Positions 45,395 through 56,640 are shown, counted from the stretch's first letter. The stretch is DNA of 64,000 bases from Cryptomeria japonica (GCF_030272615.1 NC_081412.1:696328083-696392082); one strand, 5' to 3'. Numbers and translations: made by a program. The notes: generated by a model not told the origin, from the sequence alone.

Positions 45395-46662
45395 TCAATT
45401 TGTTGGTTCAATGATCTCCACATTGGGTGCGGACACTGGTACATCATGTGTCTTCTCTTCAGATTTCTTTTTCCAAGTTTTATCCATATCTGCCTGAATA
45501 GTTTCAACATCAATCTTCCCTTCTAAGTCGATCGGTATGTCTCCTGATGGATTCTTTCTCAATCTACATGCTCTAGCAGTGTGTCCTAGTTTGTTGCAAT
45601 GATAGCATACGATTCCAGGTATTCTCCATGGTCTGGTGTTTACATTTCCATTCTTGCTTCTACATGTTTCAGCAGTGTGACCGCTACCACGACAGATCAA
45701 ACAGGTTGCTCTCCAACAGTTTGCTTCTCCATAACCATTTGACTAGTGGTCATGGGTTTTGTACTGGTTTGGTTCTAGTTCATAGGAGGTTCTGGGGCAA
45801 CTCCTTTAGATCTTGGTGCATAACTTCCAAAGTTGTTCATAATCGACCTGCACTTAAAATCTCTATGCCCAAACTTGTTTCATGCATAACAGTGACCATT
45901 AAATCTACCAGCTCTACCCACATTGTTTTGCATGTAAGAAAAGTTATTGTAAGTCTTGATCCTACATACATTGGCAGTATGTCCTTCCTTAAGATAGTTA
46001 AAGCAAATAGTTTTATACTTTTGCTTACCTTTACTTTTGTCATTGTTCTTAGGTGCATCACTCTTGGTTCTAGAGGTTTCACCTTCCTCGTATCCAGAGA
46101 AACCAAGTCCAGTGGTATCCTTTGATGGCTTTACCGATTCCATCTTTTGTTCCAACTTAGCAACACTCTGGTTGAACTTTGCAAGTATCTCCTTTGATTC
46201 AGCAAGTTCCTTGGAAAGAGAATCATTGGTTTTCATAAAGGTTTCATTCTGAGAGATAGCAGAATTTAGGTCTACTTGTATTTCTTCTTTCTTTTCATTA
46301 CCCTCTTGCAGATGAGAGGTGATGGTACCAATCTCTTGTTTCAACTTAGAGATCTCACGCTCCTTGTCCTTCACTAAATCTTCAACTTTTCTTTTGTTTT
46401 CTAGCTCCTCACTCATCCTGATAGTCAGTCCTTCCAACTCCCTCCTTAGGTTAGTTTTGGATTCATTTAGTTTCTCCACTTCTCCAACTAGGGCTTCCAT
46501 GTCTGCTTCATCAGAAGAGTTGTTTTCAGTAAATTCCATCAATTTCTTAGCAAGTTCTCTTCTCTTTGCTAAAGAGGCTTTATACTTGATCTTGAGTTCA
46601 TCATAGGCTCTCTCAGACTCACTAAGATGGTGAGTGAGTTCCCTCATGTTGTATTCCCCCAT
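45395..46662 (-). pseudogene. Gag-like protein of NA-C: coiled coil plus CCHC knuckles
   Basis: ATG at 46662 (MGEYNMREL). About 200 residues of strong coiled coil (KRRELAKKLMEF, EVEKLNESKTNL, KDKEREISKLKQEI) precede four knuckles: CFNYLKEGHTANVC (second Cys now Tyr), a third-position-broken CYA(stop)NKFGHRDFKC, CLICRGSGHTAETC and, after WRIPG, CYHCNKLGHTARAC. In-frame stops lie at 45880, near 45776 and near 45747. It is homologous in layout to NA-A and NA-B Gag. RNA binding is inferred from the knuckles. Confidence 0.75.
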
Positions 46663-46698
46663 ATCTCCTTCCAAGTGGTTAGACTTATAGAAAGGTAG

Positions 46699-46710
46699 GC
46701 TCTGATACCA
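46699..46710 (-). promoter_or_regulatory. Primer binding site of NA-C
   Basis: TGGTATCAGAGC on the minus strand; perfect initiator-tRNA(Met) type. Confidence 0.92.
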
Positions 46711-46712
46711 AT

Positions 46713-47856
46713 TGATGAATACTAAGAGGGGGGGTGAATTAGTATGCTTAACAATCTAGCCAGACTCTTAAATAATTTTACTACAGACCGGTGTAGCAGT
46801 TTAAACAATAAATCAGTTAAAGCACAAACAAGCCAAATAGAAAATAAAGCATTCACCCACAGAAGCACAATCGCCATAACACAAGAAGTTTTAATGTGGA
46901 AACCCAAATGGGAAAACCACAGTGAGTAAAACTCACTAGTCAACTATCTACAGAATAGTAACCAGACCGGTTAAGGTCTTACAACATTCTTCACCAGAAT
47001 AGATCATGTTAGGAATCCAAATCTTTGTTAGGAGATAAGTCCAGTTAAAGACTACCCTATTAAAGGATTTCAAATCCACAACTATGAACCACCTTGTTAG
47101 AGGATTTACAATAGGCTTGGTTGGGCCTACCCGATTAAGGGTTTCAGACTTGTCGAAGATATTAGTAATCAACAAGTGAATGATCTAGAAGATAGAACAA
47201 AATGCTTGATTAGATCCTTGACAGTTCTTTGTTTATGCATTACAACATTACTTCATTCTTCTATACTTTGCACTCACAAGCTCTGTAGTGAGATACCTAT
47301 TTCACACAGACCTAATCTTTTTTCTTCAACACTCACACATATCAACAACTCTTAAAACCCTAGACATGATGTCCTCATATAGAAGCCTAATTTCATGTTG
47401 GTTCAATAAGATTAGACTACAATTTCCTATGTACAAAGCATCTAGACACATTTGGTAACACGACACACAAACACCGCCAAAGTGTCGGTGGATGATAACT
47501 CATCACACTTACAATTATACTGGTTTAACACAATATACCGATTATCAGTTAACAAACGAAGACTGGAAAACTGGAACATAGTGTTTTGATCAAAAAGATT
47601 AACTATCGCTTGGGGTCTTTGTTTTTCTTGAGGTCTTCATACTGCTTGGGGTCTTCATACCGCTTGGGATCTTCAGTCATGCTATGATCGGTAAGCATCT
47701 TTTGCAAAACATCGATAGCCTTTGACAAACAAGGAGTATACATATAATGAGATACAAGACCGATTGGAACAACTACCGGTTGAGAATAACTCATGCATCA
47801 AATAAGTGTGTGTCCATCAATCACAATCACAACTAAGCATCATCAAAATACCAACA
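46713..47856 (-). repeat. 5' LTR of NA-C
   Basis: 1144 bp, near-identical in layout to 39039-40197; starts TGTTGGTATTTTG at 47856. Confidence 0.9.
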
Positions 47857-47968
47857 TCATCAACAATCTGCAACTTAATGCTTCCCCTGTGGAATAAATC
47901 TACTTCTACATCAATCCTTCTGTAAAATTCTGCAAGTAGCTCCATAACTGATGTAATCTACATCATAC

Positions 47969-49504
47969 TTAACTAAATTCATGAAGAGAGACAACCCCTA
48001 ACTGACTTCTAATATACTCAAAAGTAGTCTTAGGCAGAGGTTTAGTAAAAATATCTGCAAGTTGTTCCTTGGTAGAAACATGCTCTAAGATCACATCTTT
48101 ACTCTGTACTTTTTCCCTCAAGAAATGATACTTCAATTCAATATGCTTGGTTTGTGCATGCAAAACAGGGTTCTTGGAAATATTTATGGCACTTGTATTA
48201 TCACATAAAATCTTGATAGGTTCTGAAATCTTCATATTAAAACCTTCCAAAATATGCCTCATCCATATACCATGTGTATAATTCATGTAAGCTACAACAT
48301 ACTCAGCTTCATCAGTAGATTGTGAAGTACAACTCTACTTCTTACTACTCCATGAAACAATTCTTCCTTCAAGAAAAAATGCCCCACCGGTTGTGCTTTT
48401 TCGGTCATCAACATTTTCTGCCCAAGCTGCATCTATGTACACCTTTAAGTCAAAATTTCCTCCATATGGATACCATAACCCATAATCAACAGTACCTTTC
48501 AAGTATCTAAAAACTCTTTTGGTTGCTATCAAATGTGTTTCCTTAGGACTCTTCTAGAATCTAGCAACTATGCCAACTGCATGAGCTATGTTCGATCTGT
48601 TGTGAACAACATAGTGGAATTTTCCAATCATTGACCTGTATTCCTTCTCATCAACAGATTTGGACCCATCTTCCTTAGACAACTTACAACTTGTAGCCAT
48701 AGGTGTCCCAACTAGTTTACAGTCACTCATGCCAAATATCTTCAAGACCTCTTTCACATACTTAGAATGTTGGACAAAAATACCATTCTTCATTTTTTGT
48801 ATTTGCAAGTCTATGAAAAAATTTATTTCTCCCACTAAAGACATTTCAAACTCATTTTTCATTTCATCTGCAAAATTGTTGCTCATGTCATCATTACCTC
48901 CAAATATGATATCATCAACAAATACTTCGCTGACTAGTATTTTATCTCCTTCAGATTTGAGATATATGTTACTATCATCACTGGTTCTCAGAAAGCCTAT
49001 CTTCATCAGATGTGTATGAAGCCTTTCATACCATGCTCTCAGTGCCTTCTTTTTCCATAAAAAGCTTTATGCAATCTGCATACCATGTCTTTCTTATCAG
49101 TCAGAGCATAACAATCTGATTGCTTAATGTATACTTCTTCTTCTAGTATCCCATTCAAAAATGAAGACTTAACATCCATCTAGTATACCTTGAAGTTCTT
49201 GTGTGCTGCAAATGCAAGTAAAGTTCTGACACCTTCCAGTCTTGCCACTGGTGCAAAAGTCTCACCATAGTCTTCTCCTTCCTCTTGTGCCCAACCTAGC
49301 TTTGTTGTGAACTACAACACCATCTTCATTCAACTTGTTCCTAAAAACCCACTTGGTACCTATCACATTTTTATTTACCAGTCGGGGTACTAGAGTCCAT
49401 GTGTTGTTCTTCTCAATTTGATCTAATTCCTCCTTCGTAGCTTTAACCCAATGATCATCACCAAATGCTTCCTTAGCAATTCTTGGTTCAATAGTGGAGA
49501 TCAT
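47969..49504 (-). pseudogene. Co2 reverse transcriptase and RNase H
   Basis: N-terminal RT (KEELDQIEKNNTWTLVPR, NVIGTKWVFRNKLNEDG) ends in a frameshift near 49290. The palm continues [20 protein letters not shown]. 49006-48554 has FVDDIIFGGNDDMSN (catalytic DD kept), then CKLSKEDGSK. RNase H follows after a stop near 48551: YIDAAWAENVDDRKSTTGG, then DNTSAINISKNPVLHAQTKH and STKEQLADIFTKPLPK, the standard copia C-terminus, ending at about 47969. Several stops and frameshifts. This and the linker run up to the NA-C TSD at 47861. Confidence 0.9.
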
Positions 49505-49564
49505 GCAAGAATTCTCTCCAATTCTTTTTCTGGTTAGTACTCTAGCATCGTTATCCCCAATAAT

Positions 49565-50813
49565 CTATTCAGGATTGTGATTCAATCTCACATATCTTGG
49601 AATAACATGATCATTATCTTCAGGTTCAACTTCTTCATTATCATCATCTTCTTCTAAATTTATCTGTTCTGGTTGAACTGGTACATCAATATTTGCTTTG
49701 TTGGTTTCAAATTTCACAGTTTTTGGTTCCAAAAACAAAATGCAAGGATCTTCATCCTTTTTCTCTGAACTGGTTTCCTCCGAGACTTTAGGATTTTCAT
49801 CCACTCAAACATCAACACTCTCAGTAATTCTCTGTGTCAGGTTGTTAAAATATTTGTAGGCCTTACTCTTGGTGGAATAGCCAAGAAATATACCTTCATC
49901 ACTTTTAGCCTCGAATTTGCTAATATAATCACCTCTCTTAATAAAACATTTCCTCCCAAATATTCTGAAATAACTAACATTAGGTGATCTACCATACCAA
50001 TATTCATAAGGAGTCTTGTCTTTACCTCTCTTTACCAGAATCTGGTTCATAGTGTAGATAGTTGTCCTGACAGCTTCTCTCCAGAAAGTTTTTGCTACAC
50101 CTCCTTTTATCAACATCATCCTAGCAACTTCAACAATTGACCGGTTGTTTCTCTCTACGATACCATTCTGTTGTGGTGTCCTTGGTGCAAAAATTTGTCG
50201 TTTGATACCATTTGCTTCACAATACCTAGTGAATTCCTCAAAAGTAAATTCACCGCCTTGATTTGTCTTGAGACACTTTACCTTCTTACCTCTCTCTTTC
50301 TCAGCTAAGGCATTGAATGCCTTGAACTTGCAAAAATCTTCAACCTTATCCTTCAAGAATGTGACCCACTTCATCCTTGAGCAATCATTAGTGAAGATCA
50401 AAAAATATCTGTCACCTTGAATAATTTTTGTTCTTATTGGTCCACAAAGATTTGTATGAACCAAATCTAACAAATGTTCTGCTGAAAAGGATTTTCTCTT
50501 GAAAGTTGAGGATGTCATCTTTCCCAGCTGACATTCTTTGCATAAAGCATTAATCAGTTTGTTGAACTGAGGCAAACCTCTCACTATCTTGGACTTACTC
50601 ACTTTAACAATGTTATAAAATTTTATATGATAAAATATCCTATGCTAAAGCCAACTATCATCTATCTTAGCAATTAAACAAGTTGATGCCTTTAGGATTA
50701 AGGTAAAACAAGTTACCTTTAGTTTGCTTCCCGGTTGCAATCAGTTCACCTTTGTTGCCATAGATTTTGTACATACCATTTTTAAACTCCAATGAGTATC
50801 CTCTGTCATTGAG
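49565..50813 (-). pseudogene. Co2 integrase, catalytic Asp residues lost
   Basis: The pre-integrase part (50813-50603) is decayed. The core is open from 50602 to 49805: CKECQLGKMTSSTF, LVHTNLCGP, FLIFTNDCSRMKW, LKTNQGGEFTFEEF, TPQQNGIVERNNRS. Both catalytic aspartates of the DDE triad are Asn (HTN for HTD, TNQGG for SDNGG); the Glu is kept. The C-terminal part includes YEYWYGRSPNVSYFRIFG and IFLGYSTKSKAYKYFN. The linker 49804-49565 is acidic (EEDDDNEEVEPED) and ends YVRLNHNPE. Confidence 0.88.
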
Positions 50814-51044
50814 TTATGCCACACTCAAAAGATTATGCTTTAAACCTTCAACCCAGTAGACATCATCTACACTACTCTTTCCATTAAGAGAAATAGTTAT
50901 GTTTCCTTTAACCATGCAGGGTGAGTAATTACCAAATCTTACAACTCTTCCTTCAAATTCCTTCAGAGAAAGAAATTTGCTCCGATCATCGGTCGTGTGA
51001 TGTGAATAACCACTAGCAATGATCCAATCATCAGAGTTATCCAT
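50814..51044 (-). pseudogene. Co2 aspartic protease, active site lost
   Basis: Reads WIIASGYSHHTTDDRSKF where active copia proteases have DSGCSHH; the catalytic Asp is Ala (GCT). Downstream VRFGNYSPCMVKGNITISLN, VYWVEGLKHNLLSVA is typical. A stop at 51063 separates it from gag. Confidence 0.85.
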
Positions 51045-51062
51045 CCTGGATACTAATGCCTT

Positions 51063-52067
51063 CTAGTCTAACATCTCTTCTTTAATGGCTACAAACACAA
51101 TGTCTTCATTAGCATCACCATCAGATTCCTCATCAGTGATACCACCATCAATAGAAATAAGACAATCTCTTTTGCCTTTACCCTTATACTTCTTGAATTT
51201 CTCTCGTTTGTTCTCATTATCACCATTAGAACAATTAGTAGCAATGTGTCCAATCTTGTTGCATGAAAAACATTTCAAAGGTAATTTGCCTCTATATTTA
51301 CTTGTACCTCTAGGCAACCGCTTGGCCAACAATGCTTCAAGCTCAACTAAATTGTCTTCATCATCATCTTCTCTATTGGATCTAGATTCATAACTATGAC
51401 AGACGTCTCTTCTTTTCTTCATAGATGGGTTAGAAATAGAAGCTCTAAATGTAGACTCAGATTTTTATACACTACCATCATAACCATTTAATTCAAAAGC
51501 AGTAAGCTTGCAAATGATGGAGTCAAGAGTTACCTTAGTTTTGTCAATGGAATTCAGCTCTTGAATAGCTACAACTTGGATAGCATAGACCGGTAGCAGG
51601 GTTCTTAGTACCTTAATGATCATTGTGGAATCTTCCACTTTACCTCCTGCGGTCTTAATTTCACCAACTATCTCTTTTATCCTTTGACCATACTGTTGGA
51701 TATTCTCACCTTCAGCCATCTGCATGTCATCAAATTTTCCTCTTAGACTCTCTTCTTTAGCAATCTTAACATGTTCATCACTGCTATAAATCTCTTCAAG
51801 TTTTTTCCATAGCTCATATGCAATTTCAAGACCATGAACATCTACATACTCTGCATCAGACAAAGAACTAATAATAGCCTCCAATGCTTGTTGATTTTCT
51901 TGTTGCTCTTTCTTTTGATCATCAGTCAACATCCCAGTAATTCTAACATACTTAGTATCGACATGTTCCCAATATTGACTTCCCAAACTCTTGATATAAT
52001 TTTTCATTATGTCACTCCATATCCTATAGTTCTCTCTATTAAACTTTGGACCTTCCTTCTTCATCAT
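51063..52067 (-). pseudogene. Co2 gag (UBN2-type) with CCHC knuckle
   Basis: ATG at 52067 (MMKKEGPKFNRENYRIW). Open to 51465 with GLEIAYELWKKLEEIYSSDE and LRGKFDDMQMAEGENIQQY, as in UBN2/copia capsid proteins. A stop at 51465 and a short gap lead to 51422-51063 with the intact knuckle CFSCNKIGHIATNC and an acidic tail EDIVFVAIKEEMLD before protease. It would form the particle that packages RNA, possibly including NA-element RNA (inference). Confidence 0.88.
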
Positions 52068-52122
52068 GATCTACAGATCTTTACCTCAAGCTGTTAGGCA
52101 TGGACCTTAGAGGACTTGAAAT

Positions 52123-52134
52123 GCTCTCATACCA
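52123..52134 (-). promoter_or_regulatory. Primer binding site of Co2
   Basis: TGGTATGAGAGC, one mismatch from the initiator-tRNA(Met) complement. Confidence 0.88.
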
Positions 52135-52136
52135 AT

Positions 52137-53470
52137 TGATGGTATGATGAAAGAATAAGTATCCAATCAACTACTGAGAGGGGGGAGTGAATCAGTAGAT
52201 AGAAAAATTGATACAATCTCTCAAAGTAAACTTAGAATAATAACTCTATCAAGATAAAAACTCATAGGATAAACCGGTTGAATGTTACAACAAATTAACA
52301 GTAAACAACTTCTTCATATCTCAATGCTTCTAATTATCATGACATATCAAAAATAGTTAAGTAGTTAAGTAAATCAACCATGAAAACATAACCACAAAAA
52401 CATTCACCACTTGATACAAAGATTTTTAACATGGAAACCAAAATAGGTAAAAACCACAGTGAGATGAGACTCACAAGATAACTATCTAAACTCTTCTAAA
52501 GTTCACCCTGTTAGGAGCCTAGCCTATTAAATCTTTACAAAAAGTCTTGTTAAGAACTGATCCTATTAGGAATCACCCAGTTAAGGGATTGACTACAAAT
52601 GCCTTGTTAGAAGCAATACCCTGTAAGGAGTAACCTCGGTAGAGGATTTGAAAATCCAATCTAAAGGAGCACCTTGTTAGAGGATTTGAATAGCACCAAG
52701 CTTGTTAGAGCTTACCCGGTTAGGGGATTTCAATTCTACTGTAATTGTTAGAAAACAACAGGAGTTTGTTGATCTTTCTGAATAGAACTACACTTGCTTG
52801 ATTAGATCCATTTCATGCTCCTATCTGCCTTTACTCAAACTGCAAATACATCATCTGGTTTGGCAACCACACACTCAAATGAATTATGTCTATCTCTTTG
52901 CCAACTCATTAAACTAAACAACTTCATCGACCTTATATACAAATCAATTAGGTCGGTAACAAAACAAAAACCTAATTCTCATAGAGATTACAAACAAATC
53001 GGTTCAAGTATGACCATTGGATTACATAGCAATCTCTACACATCAATCAAGAAAACCTTGATCGCTCCTTGATCACTACTTCATTGAACTTAGTAACTCA
53101 TCACGCGCTATGCAGTACATTTGCTCATTCCCTAGACAAAAACCATTACAACAACTCGCCAAAATCTCTTTGAATTGTCTTCATACAATAATCATGTGTG
53201 TCATAATCATTACCGCTCATCATCAGATCATAAACTAATATAACCAACTCACCAAACTTAATCAGATAGGGTTTATCAAAAAACAACAGGTAGGTTTTAT
53301 CAATTACATCAATAGATAAGGTTTACACTGGTTACTAGTTTACTCCACAAATTCTTCCTACCGGTTACAGTAACAATATTACAACAATATCAACAATATC
53401 ATTATCGGTTTAATTGACATCAATGACAACATAACATATCATTAATGCAATCTTCATACAAATGCCAACA
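52137..53470 (-). repeat. 5' LTR of Co2
   Basis: 1334 bp; starts TGTTGGCATTTG at 53470 and ends CATACCATCA at 52137. GATTCACTCCCCCC box near 52180. Confidence 0.92.
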
Positions 53471-53716
53471 GAGCTCTTGTGCACACATAAAATCTGAGAG
53501 AAAATATATCAAACAAGATCAATGGAGATAGGAGACAATGGATATTGAAACCCTACTTGACATGTGAATGGTAATATTGCATTATTTTATTTATTTACAT
53601 GATCTTAGGTATCTCTATTGGTATTTGTGAATCTTTCATTGTAGGACTTAGATTGTTTGTGGTTGGATCTTTACAGTTTTGCAATAGTTTATCATCATCA
53701 CTTTTCACCATATACA
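53471..53716 (+). repeat. Gy1 3' LTR, second part
   Basis: Resumes after Co2 with the TSD copy gagct and matches 5' LTR about 23492-23723 to the end TATACA, with a short extra segment near 53530. Confidence 0.9.
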
Positions 53717-54415
53717 GAATTCATCTTTAATTTTGAGAAAATTGATGATATGCTTATCATCATTAAAGATCTGCCAGTGATCCCAATTGTCTGGAACACT
53801 TGGTCTTGAAACCAATTCAATGGAATATCTTTCTTGATTGAAATCCTTGTGTGGGATCAAGAGAGTAGCAAAAGAAACTAGAGAATCTATCCTATTAGTG
53901 AAATCTCTAGATACCACCAAAATATTGAAAGCATCAAATCCTTCAATTTTATCCCAGACAAGGTTATGATAGTGCTTAAGCCTATCATTTCTAGTTTGAT
54001 AGATATTTCTTACCTGACACACCACTAGCTCAACGTCACGATGTGCATGCAAATTCTTAATTCCCCTTTTATGTACAACTTCAATACCCAACAACAAGGA
54101 CTCGTACTCAGTTGTGTTGTTAGTATTAGAAAACTGCAATTTGAAGGAATAAGGAAACATCTCTCCTTGAGGAGAAATGAGTACAACACCTGCACCTGAA
54201 CCAACTAAGACGTAGCTACCATCAAATTCCAATATCCACACATCATTAGAAGTACCTTCAATAGAAGTCATAGACATAACTTCATCGTGGGAAAAAGGAA
54301 ATTGACCTTGACTGGAAGAACTTTCACCTTTATCAACCATGGCAAAGGACTCGGGAGAATCTGAAACTGATTCTTGATCTTCACATGCCTCAGCGAATCT
54401 GTTAGAATTTGATAT
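53717..54415 (-). pseudogene. Gy0 RNase H domain located between protease and RT
   Basis: Open frame 54340-53722: WILEFDGSYVLVGSGAGVVL (first catalytic Asp in FDGS), NNTTEYESLLLGIEVVHKRG (Glu), HAHRDVELVVCQVRN (Asp) and NRIDSLVSFATLLIP (last Asp). This is an RVT_3-like plant RNase H. On the element strand it lies after protease and before the RT at 22993-21975, with the frame in phase across Gy1. Gypsy elements normally place RNase H after RT. The extra position recalls the second, archaeal-type RNase H of Tat-lineage elements. Confidence 0.8.
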
Positions 54416-55049
54416 TTATGAAGAATTTGACTCGTCACTATCACCATTAGTAAATGAATCAAATGTCTCAATTTCTGAAACTTCTACCCAATCCTCAGAA
54501 AATTCAGAAACTTCATCAATATGTAAATAGTAGTTTCCCATACCTGCTAACTCGAACAAAATTTGAGCATGAGGATCATTAGATTTTACCATCGTGTACT
54601 TGGTTTCTCTTTCAGGGATGAGCTTCTGCATGACACCCTTAACTAGAATTTTGGCTGAGTCATATCCATATGCAACTCACTGCCTACATCTTTGTAAAAG
54701 TTGCATCCCAACAACATTCCATATGAAGCAGGAAGATCAACTACCAAACTAGTCATTTTAATTTTCTTTTCAGGGAATGACACGAATGCACATACTTAAT
54801 TTTCCCAACAAGAGGCACTTGCTTATTTTCCATGGAAAAACAATGACCAAAAGTTTTAGTCAATGTCGAACCAAGAGCATTAGCAACCTTGAGAGGCATT
54901 ACGTTATCTGAGGCCCCAAAATCAATAATACAATTGCTCAACTTGAAACCATTTATAAATAAGGAAATACATAAAGGATCTATTTTTCTAGTAATCGATG
55001 AAGGAATAGCAACCAAGTTATTGGGAATGCTCCTGGGCTCAGATAACAC
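54416..55049 (-). pseudogene. Gy0 aspartic protease and linker
   Basis: From the Gy2 junction: VAIPSSITRKIDPLCISLFI, CIIDFGASDNVMPLKVANAL (catalytic D as DFGAS, usual DLGAS/DSGAS type), then VDLPASYGMLLGCNFYKDVG and an acidic linker KLIPERETKYTMV. Typical gypsy retropepsin with flap and LLGR-like motif (Arg to Cys). A frameshift near 54770 and stop near 54640 break it. The upstream part (gag) would lie beyond Gy2, outside the window. Confidence 0.82.
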
Positions 55050-56228
55050 TGTATACACCTAAAAACTGGCTATGAGCAATTAAATAAATATTTTATATTT
55101 ATTTAATAATTATTCGTCTATTAAATAGTTAATTTGAAAAGATTAATTTATTTAATTCATTTCATGTCTTTCTATTAATTAATATTTTATTAATTAATTC
55201 ATCTATCTTATTCCTCTAATTTAATTAAATATCTAATATTTAATTTCCTTCTAATCAAGTTAATTAAATATCTAATATTTAATTATCTCCTCCAAACAAT
55301 TAAATATTTAATATTTAATAGTTATTCTCCTGTCTTATAGTCTCAAATATTAAATAATTCCTAAATTATTTAATCCCTTTTCCAACTCATCCCTCCATCT
55401 CCACTTCATCTTCCCTTTGCCAACTCATCAAACATGTGGCTAAGGAAATTAATATTTCTTAATATTAATTCATGATTTATCTCCAGCTTCCAAATTCAAT
55501 GAAAATTGTGTACGTACACATATTTCATAACCATTTCCTATATTCTCTCCAACACCCCCTACATCTTAGGAAGGACTTGAGTCCACTTGTCCTCTCATGC
55601 CTAAATTTTCTCCAACCATCCCTAGATTCTCTCAGTCAGCAACCTAGTCAAGGTGAGATGAGTAACACTTGTCTTCTCCTTCCCCCTTTCTCTCAACCTT
55701 CACCTTTGCTCATAGCCATTCAAATCTGTAGATCTGATCATGACCGTTGATTTGAGCCACATCATCTTATCCTCTTAAAGTCTATAAAATCAAGAGCTTC
55801 AGTTGAGAGAGAAAATCTTCAAGTTAGTCAATAAAATAGTTTTCAATCAATCATATGCATCCGTGAGTTTTTGAAGCAAATAGCAAATATCATTTTAGCA
55901 ATATAATCATATAGCATTATCATTTTAGCATAATCATGTAGCTTTGCATATCATACTATCAGTTAACTACAAGTTATCAGTCCATTCTTCATATGTCATC
56001 TTGGAAGCCAACAGTGCATTGTCTGAGAGCACACCATTTGCAACCAGAAATAGTGGAGTTAGGACACAATGAGACATAAGCCATGAAGGTAAAATAATGA
56101 TTTATTTTAGTATGTATTTCATGTAGTTTCATTGGTGGATTTTGGATTTCCTGTATGCATTTCCATTGTATTTTGTGAAACTAACTTATTACAGGTAATA
56201 TTCTAAGGATGAAATTAAAGCTCACACA
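55050..56228 (+). repeat. 5' LTR of Gy2
   Basis: 1179 bp, TGTATACACC...CTCACACA. The first 350 bp consist of AATATTTAAT/TTAATTAAT blocks. Confidence 0.82.
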
Positions 56229-56250
56229 TTTTGGCGCCCACTGTGGGGCT
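56229..56250 (+). promoter_or_regulatory. Primer binding site of Gy2
   Basis: TTGGCGCCCACTGTGGGGC right after the LTR; common form in plant gypsy elements. Confidence 0.8.
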
Positions 56251-56334
56251 GGACCTCACATATACCTTTAAAAATCTTGTAAAAATAAAATTAAGTTATT
56301 TGTAATACAGATTCACACATGTGTGAATTGTAAC

Positions 56335-56640
56335 AGCGCTTTTGTTCGATAGGTTAGCGCATTTGCATCATAGATTAGCGCATATGTTATGTAGGTTAGC
56401 ACTTTTGTCTATAAATCAGTGCTTTTGCATCATAGGTTAGCGCATATGTCATGTAGGTTAGTGCTTTTGTCCGAAAATCAGCGTTTTTGTATCATAGGTT
56501 AGCACATATGTCATGTAGGTTAGCGCTTTTGTTTGAAAATCAGCGCTTTTGCATTGAAGGTTAGCTCTTTTCTAACGCAGGTTAGCGCTTTTGTAACAGG
56601 GACTAGCACATTTGACAGATAATTTAGCGCAATGAAAAAA
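56335..56640 (+). repeat. GGTTAGCGC short tandem array in Gy2 leader
   Basis: About a dozen copies of a unit of about 20-22 bp, alternating forms GGTTAGCGCATATGTCATGTA and AATCAGCGCTTTTGCATCATA, with AGCGC cores often forming the palindrome AGCGCT. No ORF. Confidence 0.85.

Larger units (their letters stand above)
39039..47856 (-). mobile_element. NA-C: non-autonomous LTR element inside Co2
   Basis: Minus-strand element with LTRs of about 1.15 kb (39039-40197 and 46713-47856) and the perfect TSD tcatc (39034-39038 and 47857-47861). The interior holds a Gag-like ORF with four CCHC motifs and a long ORF2, itself split by a 1289-bp insert. No pol domains. Organisation matches NA-B, but LTRs and proteins are diverged, so it is a third family of the same kind. 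Confidence 0.9.
37459..53470 (-). mobile_element. Co2: Ty1/copia element inserted in Gy1 3' LTR
   Basis: Minus-strand copia element with LTRs 37459-38823 and 52137-53470, perfect TSD gagct (37454-37458 and 53471-53475), primer site, gag, CCHC, protease, integrase, RT and RNase H in order. NA-C (39039-47856) sits between RNase H and the 3' LTR. Without NA-C it is about 7.2 kb. The protease and integrase active sites are mutated, so it can no longer move itself. It is a different family from Co1, although pol is clearly related. Confidence 0.92.
22994..53716 (+). mobile_element. Gy1: Ty3/gypsy element with deleted pol core and antisense cargo
   Basis: Plus-strand element from LTR start TGTAGACACC (22994) to LTR end TATACA (53716). 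TSD gaaat (22989-22993) versus gaatt (53717-53721), one mismatch; the Gy0 frame is in phase when it is removed. Order: LTR, primer site, tandem-repeat leader, conserved leader, gag, protease, linker fused to the integrase C-terminal tail, long 3' region with an antisense PMD gene, purine tract, 3' LTR. RT, RNase H and the integrase core are absent. Co2 is inserted in its 3' LTR. Without Co2 it is about 14.7 kb. Confidence 0.88.

Noticed and set aside
54268-54471. Second minus frame overlapping Gy0 RNase H
   Set aside because: Alternative frame over the linker; the RNase H motifs lie in the other frame.
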